A stretch of DNA of 64,000 bases, taken from assembly GCA_029706075.1 (NCBI GenBank), contig JAINUG010000088.1, forward strand, positions 1,346,001 through 1,410,000, given 5' to 3'. Shown here one piece after another: positions 45,666-57,162 of the stretch. Under the pieces are notes generated by a model that was given only the letters and a program-made list of their open reading frames with translations, made no database searches and was not told the origin of the DNA. Source of the stretch: Aldrovandia affinis (taxonomy: Eukaryota; Chordata; Actinopteri; Notacanthiformes; Halosauridae). The position numbers were made by a program, and so were the translations under genes. The first letter of the stretch is position 1. Each line of letters begins with the position of its first letter.

Positions 45666-45965
45666 GAAGAAGGGACAGGCAGAAGAGTGAATGAGACGAC
45701 AAATGAGATACTAATGTAGCTGCTGCAGAAGACAATAAAAATGTAACAAATCTCTGAACAGGATTCATGGACAGCAAAGATTACTAAAGTACTTCAGAAC
45801 ATTTTTGTTTGGTGCATGGTGCTGATTGGAGCTGTAGTACTCACAGGCTGCCAGCAGAGGGCAGCACAGGGTAAGAGTGCCCTCCACTTGCCGCAGTCCT
45901 GTCTGGATGTGCTCTGTGCATCCATGTGTGGGTGTGGGTGTGTATGTCTATAGGTCTGTGCGCAT

Positions 45966-46157
45966 ATGTGTCAGTGTATAAGTGTGTGTGTGTGTGTGTG
46001 TGTGTGTGCATGTGTGAGTGTGTGCATGTGTTTGTCTGTATATTTTTGTGATTTTTGTGTGTGTGTGTGTATATTTTTGTGTGTGTGTTTGTATATGCTT
46101 GTATGTGTGTGTGTAACCATATTTGTGTTTTTGTCTATATGCCTGTGATCTTGAGGC

Positions 46158-46203
<46 letters not shown>

Positions 46204-46332
46204 TGTGTATCTGAGTCTGTTATTTGTGTGTGTGAGAGTTTGAGAGTGTGTGTGCATGTGTGTGTGTGTGTGTGTGAGTGAGTTTGAGAGTGTCTGTGTG
46301 TGTGTGTGAGTTTGAGAGTGTGTGTGTCTCTG
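45966..46332. repeat. (GT)n microsatellite cluster
   Basis: Compound GT/TG arrays with GAGTTTGAGAGTGTG interruptions in the adcy9 intron between exons 46542-46644 and 45180-45388. Confidence 0.95.
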
Positions 46333-46541
46333 AAGGGTAAAGAAAGGTGAGGCTGAAGAGGTGACAGCAGGATAGGAAACAGGAAGAGACACACCGTCAT
46401 CTTCGCAGAGGGACAAATGGAGACAGAGACACACAGAGAACGATAAACAGAGAAAAAGAGACAAAGGGGGGCAGACAGAGAGACACAGAGAGTGGGACAG
46501 ACAGAGGAACAGAGAGAGGGACAGACAGGAAAGAGAGGCAC

Positions 46542-46644
46542 CTCCTCTTGGTAGCTCCTCCTGTAGGCAGACTCCAGAGACGTCTCCAGGAAGTTGAGGC
46601 CCAGCTTGTTGATGGGGGGCTTGAAGAAGTAATCCTTCATGAGG
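46542..46644 (-). CDS. adcy9: Adenylate cyclase 9, exon joining C1b to TM7
   Basis: The 103-bp exon starts in phase 2 after CACACAG and ends at a GTGCCT donor in phase 0. It encodes LMKDYFFKPPINKLGLNFLE then TSLESAYRRSYQEE. Human ADCY9 reads LMKDYFFKPPINQFSLNFLD and QELERSYRTSYQEE, so identity is high. This cytoplasmic segment links the C1b region to the second membrane cassette. Confidence 0.96.
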
Positions 46645-46839
46645 CTGTGTGGACAGACAGGCAGAGGGAACAGAGGAAAGGGAAACGCAGGAGACGGGAG
46701 AGAGAGGAAGAACAGAAGGGAAAGGAGGAAAAGACGGAGGGGGGGAAAGAGTGAGGGAGCAGGAAAACAAAGAACAGAGGTCAGAAAAGAAAATAGGGTC
46801 GAAAAATTGGAAATAGTAACAAAATATTCTAAGATAATC

Positions 46840-46910
46840 TTTCCCCCATTTTGTTCAGGGCCTTGTGGGACTCACTGACGGATCCCAGGTTGGGATCCCC
46901 TGTGTTAACT
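46840..46910. mobile_element. Fragment of a CAGGGGATCCCAA-type hAT mini-element
   Basis: CCCCATTTTGTTCAGGGCCT and GGTTGGGATCCCCTG resemble the right half of the element at 15665-16002, including the terminal CAGGGG (reverse complement). Only one end is present. Confidence 0.4.
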
Positions 46911-47117
46911 GACCCAAAGTCAGGGCCTATCCACAATGCTGTACTATACCACAAGGTTGAGTAAGGTCAAATGTGAATGTGAACTTTCTCTCTCAGCAGT
47001 TCAGTCGTTATAATGTGTACGTCTCTCTGGGCCATCTGCTTGCCCCCTTCAGCGTGGTATTTCACCTGCACTAACCCCGCCGCCCAGCCACCTCCTCCTC
47101 CCATGCCCAGAAATCAC

Positions 47118-47368
47118 CTGTCCTCCTTGATTACGTCAACGAAGTGGGCATCGCTCCGCTCCCGGAAGTTCTTCGAGCGCAGCGGTATGAGGGCCGAATG
47201 ATCCATGGCTCCCATGGCCCCTCCTCCTCCTCCTCCCCCGGCCCCGCCCCACTTCTTCTCCTTCTCCTGCAGCATCTCGCACAGTGACGTCTGGCTGTGG
47301 GTCAGGGTCTCCTCCAGGTGGGGGCCCAGCAGCCCATTCAGGGCCTTGGAGCTCCGCCCTGCTGGGAC
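47118..47368 (-). CDS. adcy9: Adenylate cyclase 9, C1b exon
   Basis: The 251-bp exon opens in phase 0 after CACCAG and closes at GTGATT in phase 2. It encodes VPAGRSSKALNGLLGPHLEE, then SQTSLCEMLQEKEKKWG, a Gly-rich insert (GGAGGGGGGAMGAM), and SALIPLRSKNFRERSDAHFV ending DVIKED. Human ADCY9 has NGLLSPPQEE, SQTSLCEILQEKGRW, SALLPLRFKNIREKTDAHFV and DVIKED. The glycine run comes from a (TCC)n tract on the plus strand (47222-47239) and is not in the human protein. Confidence 0.95.
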
Positions 47369-47489
47369 CTGGTGACAGACACACTGGTGAGTGTTTGAGG
47401 TGAGAGTCAGGAACCAAGTTTCAGGTATCTGAGTGAGTGAGAGAAGCAGGTAAACAAGTGAGCCAGCGGGTCCATTATAAATGCACAGT

Positions 47490-48098
47490 AAAGTAAGGGA
47501 TGCAAGTGTGACTAACAGGTGAAGGGGGAGGGACGATGCAGGTTTGACTGACAGGTGAAGGGGGAGGGGTGATGCAGGTTTGACTGGCAGGTGAATGGGG
47601 AGGGTGATGCAGGTTTGAATGAGGGAAGGGGTGATGCAGGTTTGACTGAGAGGTGAAGGGGGAGGGGTGATGCAGGTTTGACTGAGAGGTGAATGGGGAG
47701 GGGTGATGCAGGTTTGACAGAGAGGTGAAGGGGGGGGTGATGCAGGTTTGACTGGCAGGTGAAGGGGGAGGGGTGATGCAGGTTTGACTGAGAGGTGAAG
47801 GGGGAGGGGTGATGCAGGTTTGACTGAGAGGTGAAGGGGGAGGGGTGATGCAGGTTTGACTGAGAGGTGAAGGGGGAGGGGTGATGCAGGTTTGACTGAG
47901 AGGTGAAGGGGGAGGGGTGATGCAGGTTTGACTGGCAGGTGAAGGGGGAGGGGTGATGCAGGTTTGACTGAGAGGTGAAGGGGGAGGGGTGATGCAGGTT
48001 TGACTGAGAGGTGAAGGGGGAGGGGTGATGCAGGTTTGACTGGCAGGTGAAGGGGGGGGGTGATGCAGGTTTGACTGGCAGGTGAATGGGGAGGGGCG
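47490..48098. repeat. 36-bp minisatellite in an adcy9 intron, frame-preserving
   Basis: About 16 units of GTGATGCAGGTTTGACTGAG plus GGTGAAGGGGGAGGG, each 36 bp or very near, with small indels in a few units at the 47580-47750 side. It fills most of the 739-bp intron between exons 48108-48218 and 47118-47368. On the minus strand each unit encodes the 12-residue repeat SQTCITPPPSPL in the reading frame of the upstream exon. Confidence 0.95.
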
Positions 48099-48107
48099 AG
48101 AGCTCAC

Positions 48108-48218
48108 CTTGCTGCTGCTGGTCTTGTGCTCATCCTGACAGCCGTTCTGCACCGCTCCCTCCTCCACCGTCTGATCCTCCCCCGGAATCAACAACACAGT
48201 GCAAGAGAGACAGGGAGA
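48108..48218 (-). CDS. adcy9: Adenylate cyclase 9, small C1b exon
   Basis: The 111-bp exon (37 codons, phase 0 at both ends) lies between CTGCAG and GTGAGC. It encodes SPCLSCTVLLIPGEDQTVEE, then GAVQNGCQDEHKTSSSK. Human ADCY9 reads TCPSCGITFAPK and GAPQNGCQDEHKNSTK, a clear match, including the C-x2-C pair. Because it is symmetric, it could be skipped or retained without a frame change. The intron that follows begins almost at once with the 36-bp minisatellite. Confidence 0.94.
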
Positions 48219-48609
48219 CTGCAGAGAGAAAAAGAGAGAGAGAGGGGGGGCACAAGGGAGGGGGAGATACAAGGGAGAGTAGTTGAAAGAGGGGTGATGG
48301 ATGGAGAGAGAGACAAAAAGGGATGTCAGGGAAATCACAGGGGACAGCAGAGAAATAATTATCAATAGATTAAAGAAAGAGAGAATGAGGGAGGTGAGGC
48401 TTAAATCAGGTTACACATTTCAACATCACTCAAAGTCACATTGACAAGAGTTAAACTACCTTTTCAATGTAATGTGTGAAAAAGCAATTGGATTAAATGA
48501 AAACAATGAGAAAAAGGAGAGAGAAACCAAGAGGAGAGGACTGACTATGCGCTAATGCCATGAAACGCCACGCCCCACAAAACTGTATTTTTTAAATTAA
48601 TTGTATTCG

Positions 48610-49240
48610 TTTTTTCCTGTTTTTCTCCCAATTTTCCAGCCAATTACACCCTCTATTTATTTTGATTTACCCTCCCCACATGAGTCCGCCGCTCGTCTCT
48701 ACGAGGCAAGCTAATTCTCTTAGGGCAGCGAACTCCGCTTCCTTCGAGACGGAATTCGCCCACTCACGTTCTGGAGACTCCCTTACGTGCTTCACAGCGG
48801 ACTCAAGACAGCCAAATGCCGCCCCCGATCGGGGCTGACAACCAGGGCCGGTCTGGTAGAGACGGGTTTCAAACCACGTCCCTGACAGGCAGCGCACACT
48901 GTATCGGACCAACCAAAATACGGTGAGTTACACCCCAAGCTATCCGCCGCGCTATTAATGCATTGTTAATTATTACAGTAATCTTATAGATGGTCGTCAT
49001 GGCAGCCATGAGAGTCCGTTGTCATGGAGATCCAACTACACTAATAAGCTGTGAGATCACAATTTCCTAGTGTATATGGCCTCATGCTAAATTAGGGGTC
49101 ATGTCCAAATTTGTTTTCTATTCTATATACACGGTAGGGAAGTCCAAGAAAGAGTCCCTGAGAAAGTTATTGATTTGGACATATTGCATTGTCCTACATT
49201 GAGTGTTGCAGTGTAATACTGTAAGCTAGCTGCTTAATAG
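48610..49240 (-). repeat. Composite repeat copy B (SINE plus 0.27-kb partner sequence)
   Basis: Counterpart of copy A at 41572-42210. The SINE part lacks about 45 bp of body between GTGCTTCACAGCGGAC and AGACAGCCAAATGCC, and the partner part has a 12-bp extra TCCCTGAGAAAG. Another SINE head-like scrap (GACCAGCCAAAGTGTAGTGC) follows at 49264-49300. Located in the adcy9 intron upstream of exon 48108-48218. Confidence 0.8.
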
Positions 49241-49717
49241 TAATCGGACCAATAGTAAAATGGACCAGCCAAAGTGTAGTGCGTTAGACCGCTGTTCCAG
49301 TGACACGTGTTTTTGAGAAAAAGAAAAAAAAGATAAGGATTTTTTTTTTCTTTGAATAATTTGACTTCAATTAAAGCTTCGATTTCTCTCATATTTTGAG
49401 TATAAGATCAAGCTGATGAACAACAAAAAAAATTCACAGCCTTTTTTGCTCATCTTTACCAAGGCTGTCAATAATTCTGTGTCAAAAACATGGCACCAGA
49501 AAGCACACCCAGGGGCTGCTCTCAACAAATATAGACATCAGCAAATTACCTCATGGTGCTTTTCAAACGAATACCTGGCTGGAGCTTGAAATCTTATTTA
49601 AGGTTTGAAAAAATAATAATAAAATAAATAAAACATTTAGGGGAAAATGTGTGTGGTTCAGATGACTGGAGCACTGGTGCAGCTTGTCCAACCGAACACT
49701 TTCACTGGGTTTGTTCA

Positions 49718-49885
49718 TTTCATTTTACATTTACATTTTAAGCATTTAGCAGACGCTCTTATCCAGAGCGACTTACAAGATGTGCATTAATACATGGTAG
49801 GAACAATCATAGTTAGCGCACGAGATCAGTGCAGGAATACAGCAATAGACATCATTGCAGGCATCCGCGTACCATACCTGTAACA
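49718..49885 (-). mobile_element. L2 LINE 3'-end fragment
   Basis: The plus strand shows CATTTACATTTTAAGCATTT then AGCAGACGCTCTTATCCAGA and GCGACTTACAAGATGTGCAT, the reverse complement of an L2 3' end as in the copy at 22641. Only the terminal 170 bp are present, typical of 5'-truncated insertions. Confidence 0.8.
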
Positions 49886-50527
49886 CCTGTAATTTCCTCA
49901 CAGAAACACTCTGGGGTGTTCTTCAGAGTGCGTGCAGAAGGAAAGTTGTGGAGGCCCATTAGAGCCATTAGTGCAGGCAGAGTGAAGGCAAACATCTTTT
50001 CATCTCTCCCTGTGTCACTTAATTAATTAGGTGAGTCCAGCGCTGACTGAAGCATCCACAAACCACCCACCCACCACCCCATGCCACCCCAGCTAATGAG
50101 CCCCCCCACTGTTATAGCTGTGTTAAAGCAGAAGTGTGCATGTGTGTGGAAGGGGGGCTTATAAGCAAATGTAATTGCTAGTCACGTTGCTTTGGGCTGG
50201 CTGTCATTTCAATTTGGTACTATTTCTAAGGTTGCTGAGAATCCAGTGGCTGGCAAATACAATATTTGTGTTTCACCAGTGGGCAAAGGAACATGGCAGC
50301 TCAAAAACAGCCAGCCAGTTTCTCACCTCTCTAACAAATACCTGCAAATCCACTATCTTCTCGTCCGTTTTTCCTCATCCGTCTCTTTCTCAGTAGTACT
50401 GTTATTTAAAATGTGACCTCAAGAAGAACCTCAAGATACACTCAGGCAAAGCACAGCCAGCTCAGATACAGATGCACTGGAACGCAGTTACACAGGGACA
50501 AAGGGACACAGGCAGCCCGGGACTGAC
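49886..50527 (-). other. adcy9: adcy9 intron, no feature recognised
   Basis: Unique sequence between the L2 tail and exon 50528-50703. No coding block beyond the exon itself. Confidence 0.4.
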
Positions 50528-50703
50528 CTTGGCTCTGTCGGGGGGGTCGTGTGGCAGGAGGTCGGCGGCGGGTGGGACATCGGGAGTGTGGGTGTGGGGC
50601 GTGAGGCTCAGGACACCCCCAGGGTCCGGCCCGGCCAGGCCCAGGGAGCAGCTGCACTGGGAGTGCTCCACCCTCCGCCCTGAAATCAGGTAGGTCTTCA
50701 GTC
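50528..50703 (-). CDS. adcy9: Adenylate cyclase 9, exon starting at the C1a/C1b border
   Basis: The 176-bp exon begins after CCCCCAG with GA, completing a Gly codon (phase 1), and ends at GTCAGT in phase 0. It encodes LKTYLISGRRVEHSQCSCSL, then GLAGPDPGGVLSLTPHTHTP and a Pro-rich end DPPDRAK. Human ADCY9 has GLKTYLISGQR and CSCAEALLSG here, so LKTYLISG marks the end of the C1a catalytic fold. The remainder is variable C1b linker. This is the most 5' adcy9 exon in the window; C1a and the N-terminus are to the right, outside it. Confidence 0.93.
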
Positions 50704-51747
50704 CTGGGGGAAACAGGGAGGACCGAGATCACATCGGCAGCCTGCTCCACACACACACATGCCCACAGCAGAAACAGACAATAAAGTGTTTCCTGGGAGG
50801 AACACTTTAAAACACTTCCTGGGGGGGGGGAGAAGTACCTTTTTTAGTCACTCTGATCAAGAGGGATGTTTGTGATCGACATATATTTCACTTCAGACAG
50901 AAAGCCCTACTGAGCAACCAGTTCTCCCAACACAAGAATCCTCTGGACCATGTGGCTCTGAGGCTCATTGAAACCATCGCACCGAAATCACTTAGCCTCA
51001 GAATCAATTCGACTGAATCACAAATTCAAAAACTGAAAAGAGAGAGCGTGAGAGAGTGAAAGGGGGGAGGGGCTCTTTATGTAAACTCCCCCTACTGTGA
51101 GAACTGCTCATTGGTGCACACGGGCTGGGGAAAGGGCTGACACCCCCCCACCCCATTATTGTGTCACATCTGTCCCCCCGTGCTTGCTCAATCGCCATGG
51201 CTCAAACACCCCCCATCCCCGCCTCTTCCGTTCGACCGGGGTGTGGCTGCGCTCGAATGAAGGAGAGTTTTGCAACTTCTTTACAAACACAAATCGGAGG
51301 GCTTCGCAACCCACGCAGACATAAACAAACACGGGATCAGGGAGGGGGCATGTGGCGGAGCCAGTATCAGGCTGTTTGGATTATTCTGGCGGGATGTTGG
51401 GACATGGACTTCCTCCAAGCACTTTTTCCAGGAATCTCTCAGGCCTTTCTATTTCCCAGTTGGCCCAGCAGCAATGGTGAAGAGGAAAGCACAGGCCAAC
51501 CCTGTGCTGATGAAACTGTGTGTTCGATCAGCTTGTGAGGGCCAAAGGTTTTATTGCCATTTGGATTTTTCAGGCGTGCATTGTTTTGTTTTTATATTTC
51601 CCACGTTTCTCCCTAATGTGGAATGGCCAGTTCCATCACTGCGTCATCCTCCGTCAATTCAGGCCCATAAGGCCCATGCACTTATTCATTCCTAGCCTAT
51701 GCCTTTATGCAGACCTTGCCTTTATGCAGGCCTTTATGTGACTGATA
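50704..51747 (-). other. adcy9: adcy9 upstream intron, no exon recognised
   Basis: No adenylate cyclase C1a coding was seen on the minus strand here or further right. 51580-51660 has a short SINE-tail-like piece (TTTCTCCCTAATGTGGAATG). Confidence 0.4.
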
Positions 51748-54700
51748 CATAAGAACATAAGAACATAAGAACATAAGAACATAAGAATACATAATGATGA
51801 GAACGGGCCGTTCGGCCCATCTTGGCTCATCATGTTCTAATCTAAAGAGCATCTAGTACTACATCTAGCCTGGACTTGAATAGCCCGAGCGTTTCTGCCT
51901 CTACTACCTGACCTGGCAAGCTGTTCCAGGCATTGACAAGTCTCTGTGTAAAGAAAAACTTCCTAATATCTGTGCGGAATTTGCCTTTAACTAATTTCCA
52001 CCTGTGGCCTCTTGTTCTGCTGACCCCACTTATCTTAAAAAATCTTTGGTATTTTACTTTGTTAATCCCTTTTAGGAATTTAAAAACCTCAATCAAATCC
52101 CCCCTAAGTCTCCGTTTGCTAAGTTTAAATAGATTGAGTGCCTTAAGTCTATCCCCATAACTTTTACCTTTCATACCAGGTATCAGTTTAGTTGCCCTTC
52201 TTTGGACTTTTTCAAGAGCTTCAATATCTTTCTTGTAGTGTGGTGCCCAGAACTGCACACAGTATTCTAAGTGCGGTCTGACAAAGGCGTTATAACATTA
52301 ATATAACCTCCTTTGATTTATACTCAATACTTTTTGCTATGTATCCCAGCATCCTGTTGGCTTTTTTCACTGCTGTAGCACACTGCTTTGATGCAGATAG
52401 GCTTTGATCAACTACAACTCCTAAATCCTTTTCAAATTGAACACCTACTAACTTTTCTCCTCCCATAAAATACTCCTGTCTAATGTTTTTATTTCCCACA
52501 TGCATAACTTTACATTTAGCAATATTGAACGTCATCTGCCATGTATCTGCCCATTTTTGGATTTTGTTTAAATCATCTTGGATTACTTTAGTCGATTCCA
52601 AACTGTTTGCCAAACCCCAAGTTTAGTATCATCTGCAAATTTAACTATTTTGCTACTAATGTCCATATCCAGATCATTTATGTAAATAAGGAAGAGCAGA
52701 GGTTCCAGCACCAATCCCTGCGGGACACCACTGCCCACAGCACCGAGGTCAGATTCGGCCCCACCTACTGTTACTCTTTGTATTCGCCCTTGCAGCCAAT
52801 TTTTAACCCACTGTGAAACTACTCCTACAATTCCTACTGATTTCATTTTAGCAATGAGCCTCTCATGTGGTACCTTGTCAAATGCTTTCTGAAAGTCCAA
52901 ATATATAACATCATAAGCCTGGTTCAGGTCAACACACTTTGTAGCCTCTTCAAAAAAGTCCAGGAGGTTTGTTAGGCATGACCTCCCTTTGAGAAATCCA
53001 TGTTGGCTCTCCCTTAAAATACTATTATTTTTCAAGAATGATTCCAACTTATCCCTAATAATACATTCCAGCATTTTACATGCAATGCAAGTTAAACTGA
53101 CAGGCCTATAGTTCCCTGGGTCAGTACGGTCCCCCTTCTTATATATTGGAATTATACTACCCTGCTTCCAGTCATCTGGTATTTCTCCAGTGATTATGGA
53201 TTGACTGAAAATATCTGTCAATGGTTTATATATAATTTCCCCAAGTTCTTTGAGTACTCTGGGATATATGCCATCCGGGCCTGCTGCCTTATTTGTCTTA
53301 AGTTTTTGTAGTTTTTGTAGTACTTCTACATCCCTTATCTCAAAGTCCTCCAAAACATTCTGGCATATTTATAACCTCTTCTCTAGTAAAGCTCTCCACA
53401 AAGTAACTGTTTAGTGTGTTTGCAATGTCCTTGTTATTATAAACCAAAGTTCCTTCCTTATTCTTAATGCACTTAACCTCATCCTTAACTTTCCTTTTTC
53501 TACTACAATATTGAAAAAACTTCTTAGGATTACTTTTTGCATCTTGGGAAATTTTAATTTCAAACCGCCTTTTAGCTGATCTTATTTCCTTTTTAGCCTT
53601 AGCCCGCATATTACAATAATCTAACTTGTTTCTCTCTGAGTTATCCTTTTTATATACTCTGTACAGTCGTTTCTTTTGCCTCAAAATCTCCCATAAAGAT
53701 TTAGTCATCCACTGCGGAGACGGTTTTTTCATCCTATTTTTCCTTACTTTGGGGATGAATTTACACTGTACATCTACAATAACCCTTTTAAATATAGTCA
53801 ATTTTTCGTTCACAGTTCTGCAATCTAGAAGTTTTACCCAATCTATATTACTTAAATTCTCTCTCATTTTATTAAAGTCAGCTCGTCTAAAATTAAAAAT
53901 TCGAGAGTTAGAGGAGGCTGTCTTAACTTGCCAAAAAAGATCAAAAATAACTGCACTGTGGTCACTTGCCCCTATTGGTTCTCCTACCTCTGTGCTGCAA
54001 ATTCTATCAGGATTGTTACACAAAACAAGATCCAGTATTGATTTCCCTCTCGTAGGCTGAGTAACAGACTGTACCAAAAAGCAGTCATTGACCATATCTA
54101 AAAACTCCTCTTCACATTTGCCCTGACCTGTCACTATCTCCCAATTGATAGAGGGGTAATTGAAGTCGTCCATTATTATCGTCTCTCCTTCAGCACAGAT
54201 TTGTTTTATGTTATCAAAGAGCGTACTATTTATGTTACTGTCTGAAGCTGGAGGTCTATAACATACTCCTATATTAAGGTCCTTCTCACAATCTCCCAAT
54301 AATCTAATCCAGATGTCCTCACAAGAAACTAATGAGTTTATACCTGGAATTTCCTGCACATTAAGATAGTCTTTCACATAAAGGGCCACTCCCTCTCCTC
54401 TTTTATTAGTTCTATCCTTCCTAAACAATTTGTACCCCTCTACATTATATTCCTCCCCATCCGCTGCGCCAAGCCATGTCTCTGTAATCCCAACAATGTC
54501 ATAACCCCCATTCAACATGACAGTCTCCAGTTCCAAAAATGTATTTCTTATACTTCTCGCATTTAAACACATGAACTTCATAACCTTACTCACACTTACG
54601 TTGTCCTTCTCCTCCACACCTGAGTGTGCCGAACCACCTCTATTCACATTATGATAAAATAAATCTTTATTAATGATATCCTCAGATTTATTATACTCTG

Positions 54701-54870
54701 CCCTGGTATCTTCCATCTGGGCAGTCTGTACCTCCCTATCCATAATGCTACTACTAATTTCCCTCCCTGCCCCCCCAGTCCCTAGTTTAAATAACATACC
54801 AGCATACACTCCATATCATCCATTTACCAAGCTGGATATTTTTACTGAGGAAATTCAGAAAGTGAAGTGC
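51748..54870 (-). mobile_element. CR1-type LINE, nearly full-length coding part
   Basis: Minus-strand coding order: endonuclease beginning MKFMCLNARSIRNTFLELE with DIVGITETWL, GVCYRPP, DFNYPSINW and SDHSAVIFDL (54600-53900). Then the linker and reverse transcriptase with GPDGIYPRVLKEL, YRPVSLTCIACKMLE, YLDFQKAFDKVPH, GVPQGLVLEPLLF and FADDTKL (53350-52610), and a C-terminal domain to 51842. The frame changes near 53350, 52600 and 52280, three breaks in about 3 kb. The 3' end carries AACATAAG 8-mers (51750-51787), a hallmark of CR1/L3-like elements. ORF1 was not seen; the 5' limit is approximate. Confidence 0.85.
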
Positions 54871-55436
54871 CTTGCTTGAGTGTACAACAATAGCGCACCA
54901 CTTTGGGATTAAAGCAAGAAAGCCTCGGGTTACTTCGTAGCCATGCTGCAGCCCCCATAGGCCCTAGCACGGAATGGCGTCTTTGTTCCAGCCGCTGTTT
55001 TTCTGAGGGCAAGTCAATTTTCCTCACAATACTGTAATCATCCTCTCTGTGTGTGCCAAGTCTTTTTTCCTGGTTGACCAGTCAGTGGAGTGGCAGTGTC
55101 AGCTATTCAGCTAAGCAGAAATCCTTGAAATGACCTTGTGCTCAGGTTACCAGCTCAGGTGTAAAGTGCAGAAATCAGCGATCACCAAAAACAAGTTTCT
55201 GCCAAAAGGTGAGATTCCCTGGATCAGGGGAAGGAACCCTGTACAGGGGATAAGTAGGACAGGACGTCTGTGGGGCTCTGGGACGTCAAAGCACACAGTT
55301 ATCCAGGCAGACGTTTCTCGCTTTAACAGGAGTGAGCGGCTTGTTTAAATGAAGGCGGTGGTGGCCTGATTCACTGCCCCACTGAGGATACTGGAGATGA
55401 GAACAGACTCTTTATTCGCCCATGAGAGAGTGTGTG
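54871..55436. other. Stretch flanking the LINE
   Basis: Adjacent to the LINE 5' end is a piece of common fish repeat (AAGTGCCTTGCTTGAGTGTA). The remainder is unremarkable. Confidence 0.3.
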
Positions 55437-55437
55437 C

Positions 55438-55485
<48 letters not shown>

Positions 55486-55516
55486 GTGTGAGTGTGTGTG
55501 TGAGAGAAAGAGCGTG

Positions 55517-55558
<42 letters not shown>

Positions 55559-55674
55559 TGTGTGTGTGAGAGAAAGTGTGTGTGTATGTGTTTGTGTGAG
55601 AAAGAGAGTGTGTGTGTGCGTGCATGTGTGTGTGAGAGAGAGAGAGTGTGTGTGTGTGGGTGTGTGTGAGAGAA
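55437..55674. repeat. (GA)n/(GT)n compound microsatellite
   Basis: GA array followed by alternating GT and GAGA blocks, about 240 bp. Confidence 0.95.
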
Positions 55675-56288
55675 GTAAGGAAATCACACAGAGAAAAAAG
55701 GGTGCCCCATTGCGACCACAGGATTATCATTAATGAGGCCTAATCACGAGTCCAATGAGGATGATATCATAGCTTGTCATTCCTTACCCGCTATTGTCAG
55801 AATGTGATAAGAGTGTTGCTTATTTTTAATGCCATTATGTTATGAATGGGAATGAGAGAACACATTCCCTCGAGCTGAGAATCACCCCCCTTCGTCTGTC
55901 AAAAACTCCACTTACCATCTTTCCCTTTATCTACAGTACCCTCCAAAATAATTCACACCCTCGAAACAATGAAATATAATTGTACTTATTTGCTGCTCTT
56001 CATGAAGAATGTGAACACCTTTGGAGGGAACTGCATGTGCTTCACAGAGTATTTGTGCGTGTATGTGTGTGTATGTGCAAGCATGTGAGAGATGTGGTTG
56101 TGTTTTACCTCATCGTCTTACTCGAATGCTGTTCCACCTCAAATTCATATGAAAAGGGAAAATAGGCTCAGGCTCTCTCTAAAAAGACACGGCTAACGCA
56201 TATGTTTTGGTTATGAGAATCCTGACCTGGAGAATCAGGCTAACAGTTACACAGATACGCAGAATCTGATGGCCAGCCAAACACACTG

Positions 56289-56325
<37 letters not shown>

Positions 56326-57160
56326 CACACTGCCATATTTCTGCATCCAGAAGCCCAAAATTTAGAAACAGCCTCCAATCCCAGCGAAACCACTACTCTG
56401 TCAAGTCTCTCTTCCTGAAATAAAACTGTAGAATTTTTTTTTTAAATTTTGGTTTCAGGACCTGGTAGAGAACAAAGTTACAGCTAAACTGAAATGAACA
56501 CATGATACAGCCCTTTCATTTATAAGTATAAAACAACTGGCTGCATCTCTGGCTGGGAGCCCCACTCACAGTATCGGTTTTGTTATAGGAACTGTTACTG
56601 GGCGGAGGGAGGGAGCACTGAGCGGGCCATTTTTTTTGGAGCAAAACAAGGAGAATCTCCCCTGCAGCTCCCACCCCTGCCCCTGTTGACAAATTGACAC
56701 TGTTGTCAATGTCCGGCAAATAATAACAAGACAGACAGATTGGAGATAGACGGTTTAGAGCTGGGCCCCTCTGCTCTGTGTAGAGCACCAGCTCATCATC
56801 CATTATTTTGTCATGCCTAGGATTTGAACCCACAACCCAATTATTACAAGCCTTGCTTCCAAACCACTGTGCCCCACACTGCCATCGGTCAGGAGTATAT
56901 TATTACTTATGACTGTGCATTCTGTGCCAGGCCCACCCCACACATACAGAAGTACAAGATCTATCATAAAGAGACTGGCTTCCTGAGTCCTAAATAGACG
57001 CACACTAGAGGACCAAAACCAAATTTAAACTGAATTAATTTTTTTTTTTGGACTACGTCCTACTGCATGTTCTGTAGTTAGCCACTGGTTTTAAAGAGTA
57101 GAACCGATCTACGCTATATGTCTAAGATAACCGCCCAGGGTCTGTCAGCTCTGCAGCAAA
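55675..57160. other. Gene-free stretch with small repeats
   Basis: Contains a (CA)n array at 56288-56323 and a tRNA-like SINE scrap at 56805-56887. No coding exon recognised. Confidence 0.4.
56805..56887 (-). mobile_element. tRNA-like SINE head fragment
   Basis: On the minus strand GGCAGTGTGGGGCACAGTGG (A box region) and TGTGGGTTCAAATCCTAGG (B box) have tRNA promoter spacing. The body is missing. Confidence 0.5.
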
Positions 57161-57162
57161 AA

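Noticed and set aside
45948-46770. 230- and 211-codon minus-strand frames over the adcy9 exon at 46542
   Set aside because: One contains the genuine exon in frame, but the rest is translated (GT)n repeat beyond the splice donor; the exon limits are set by splice sites.
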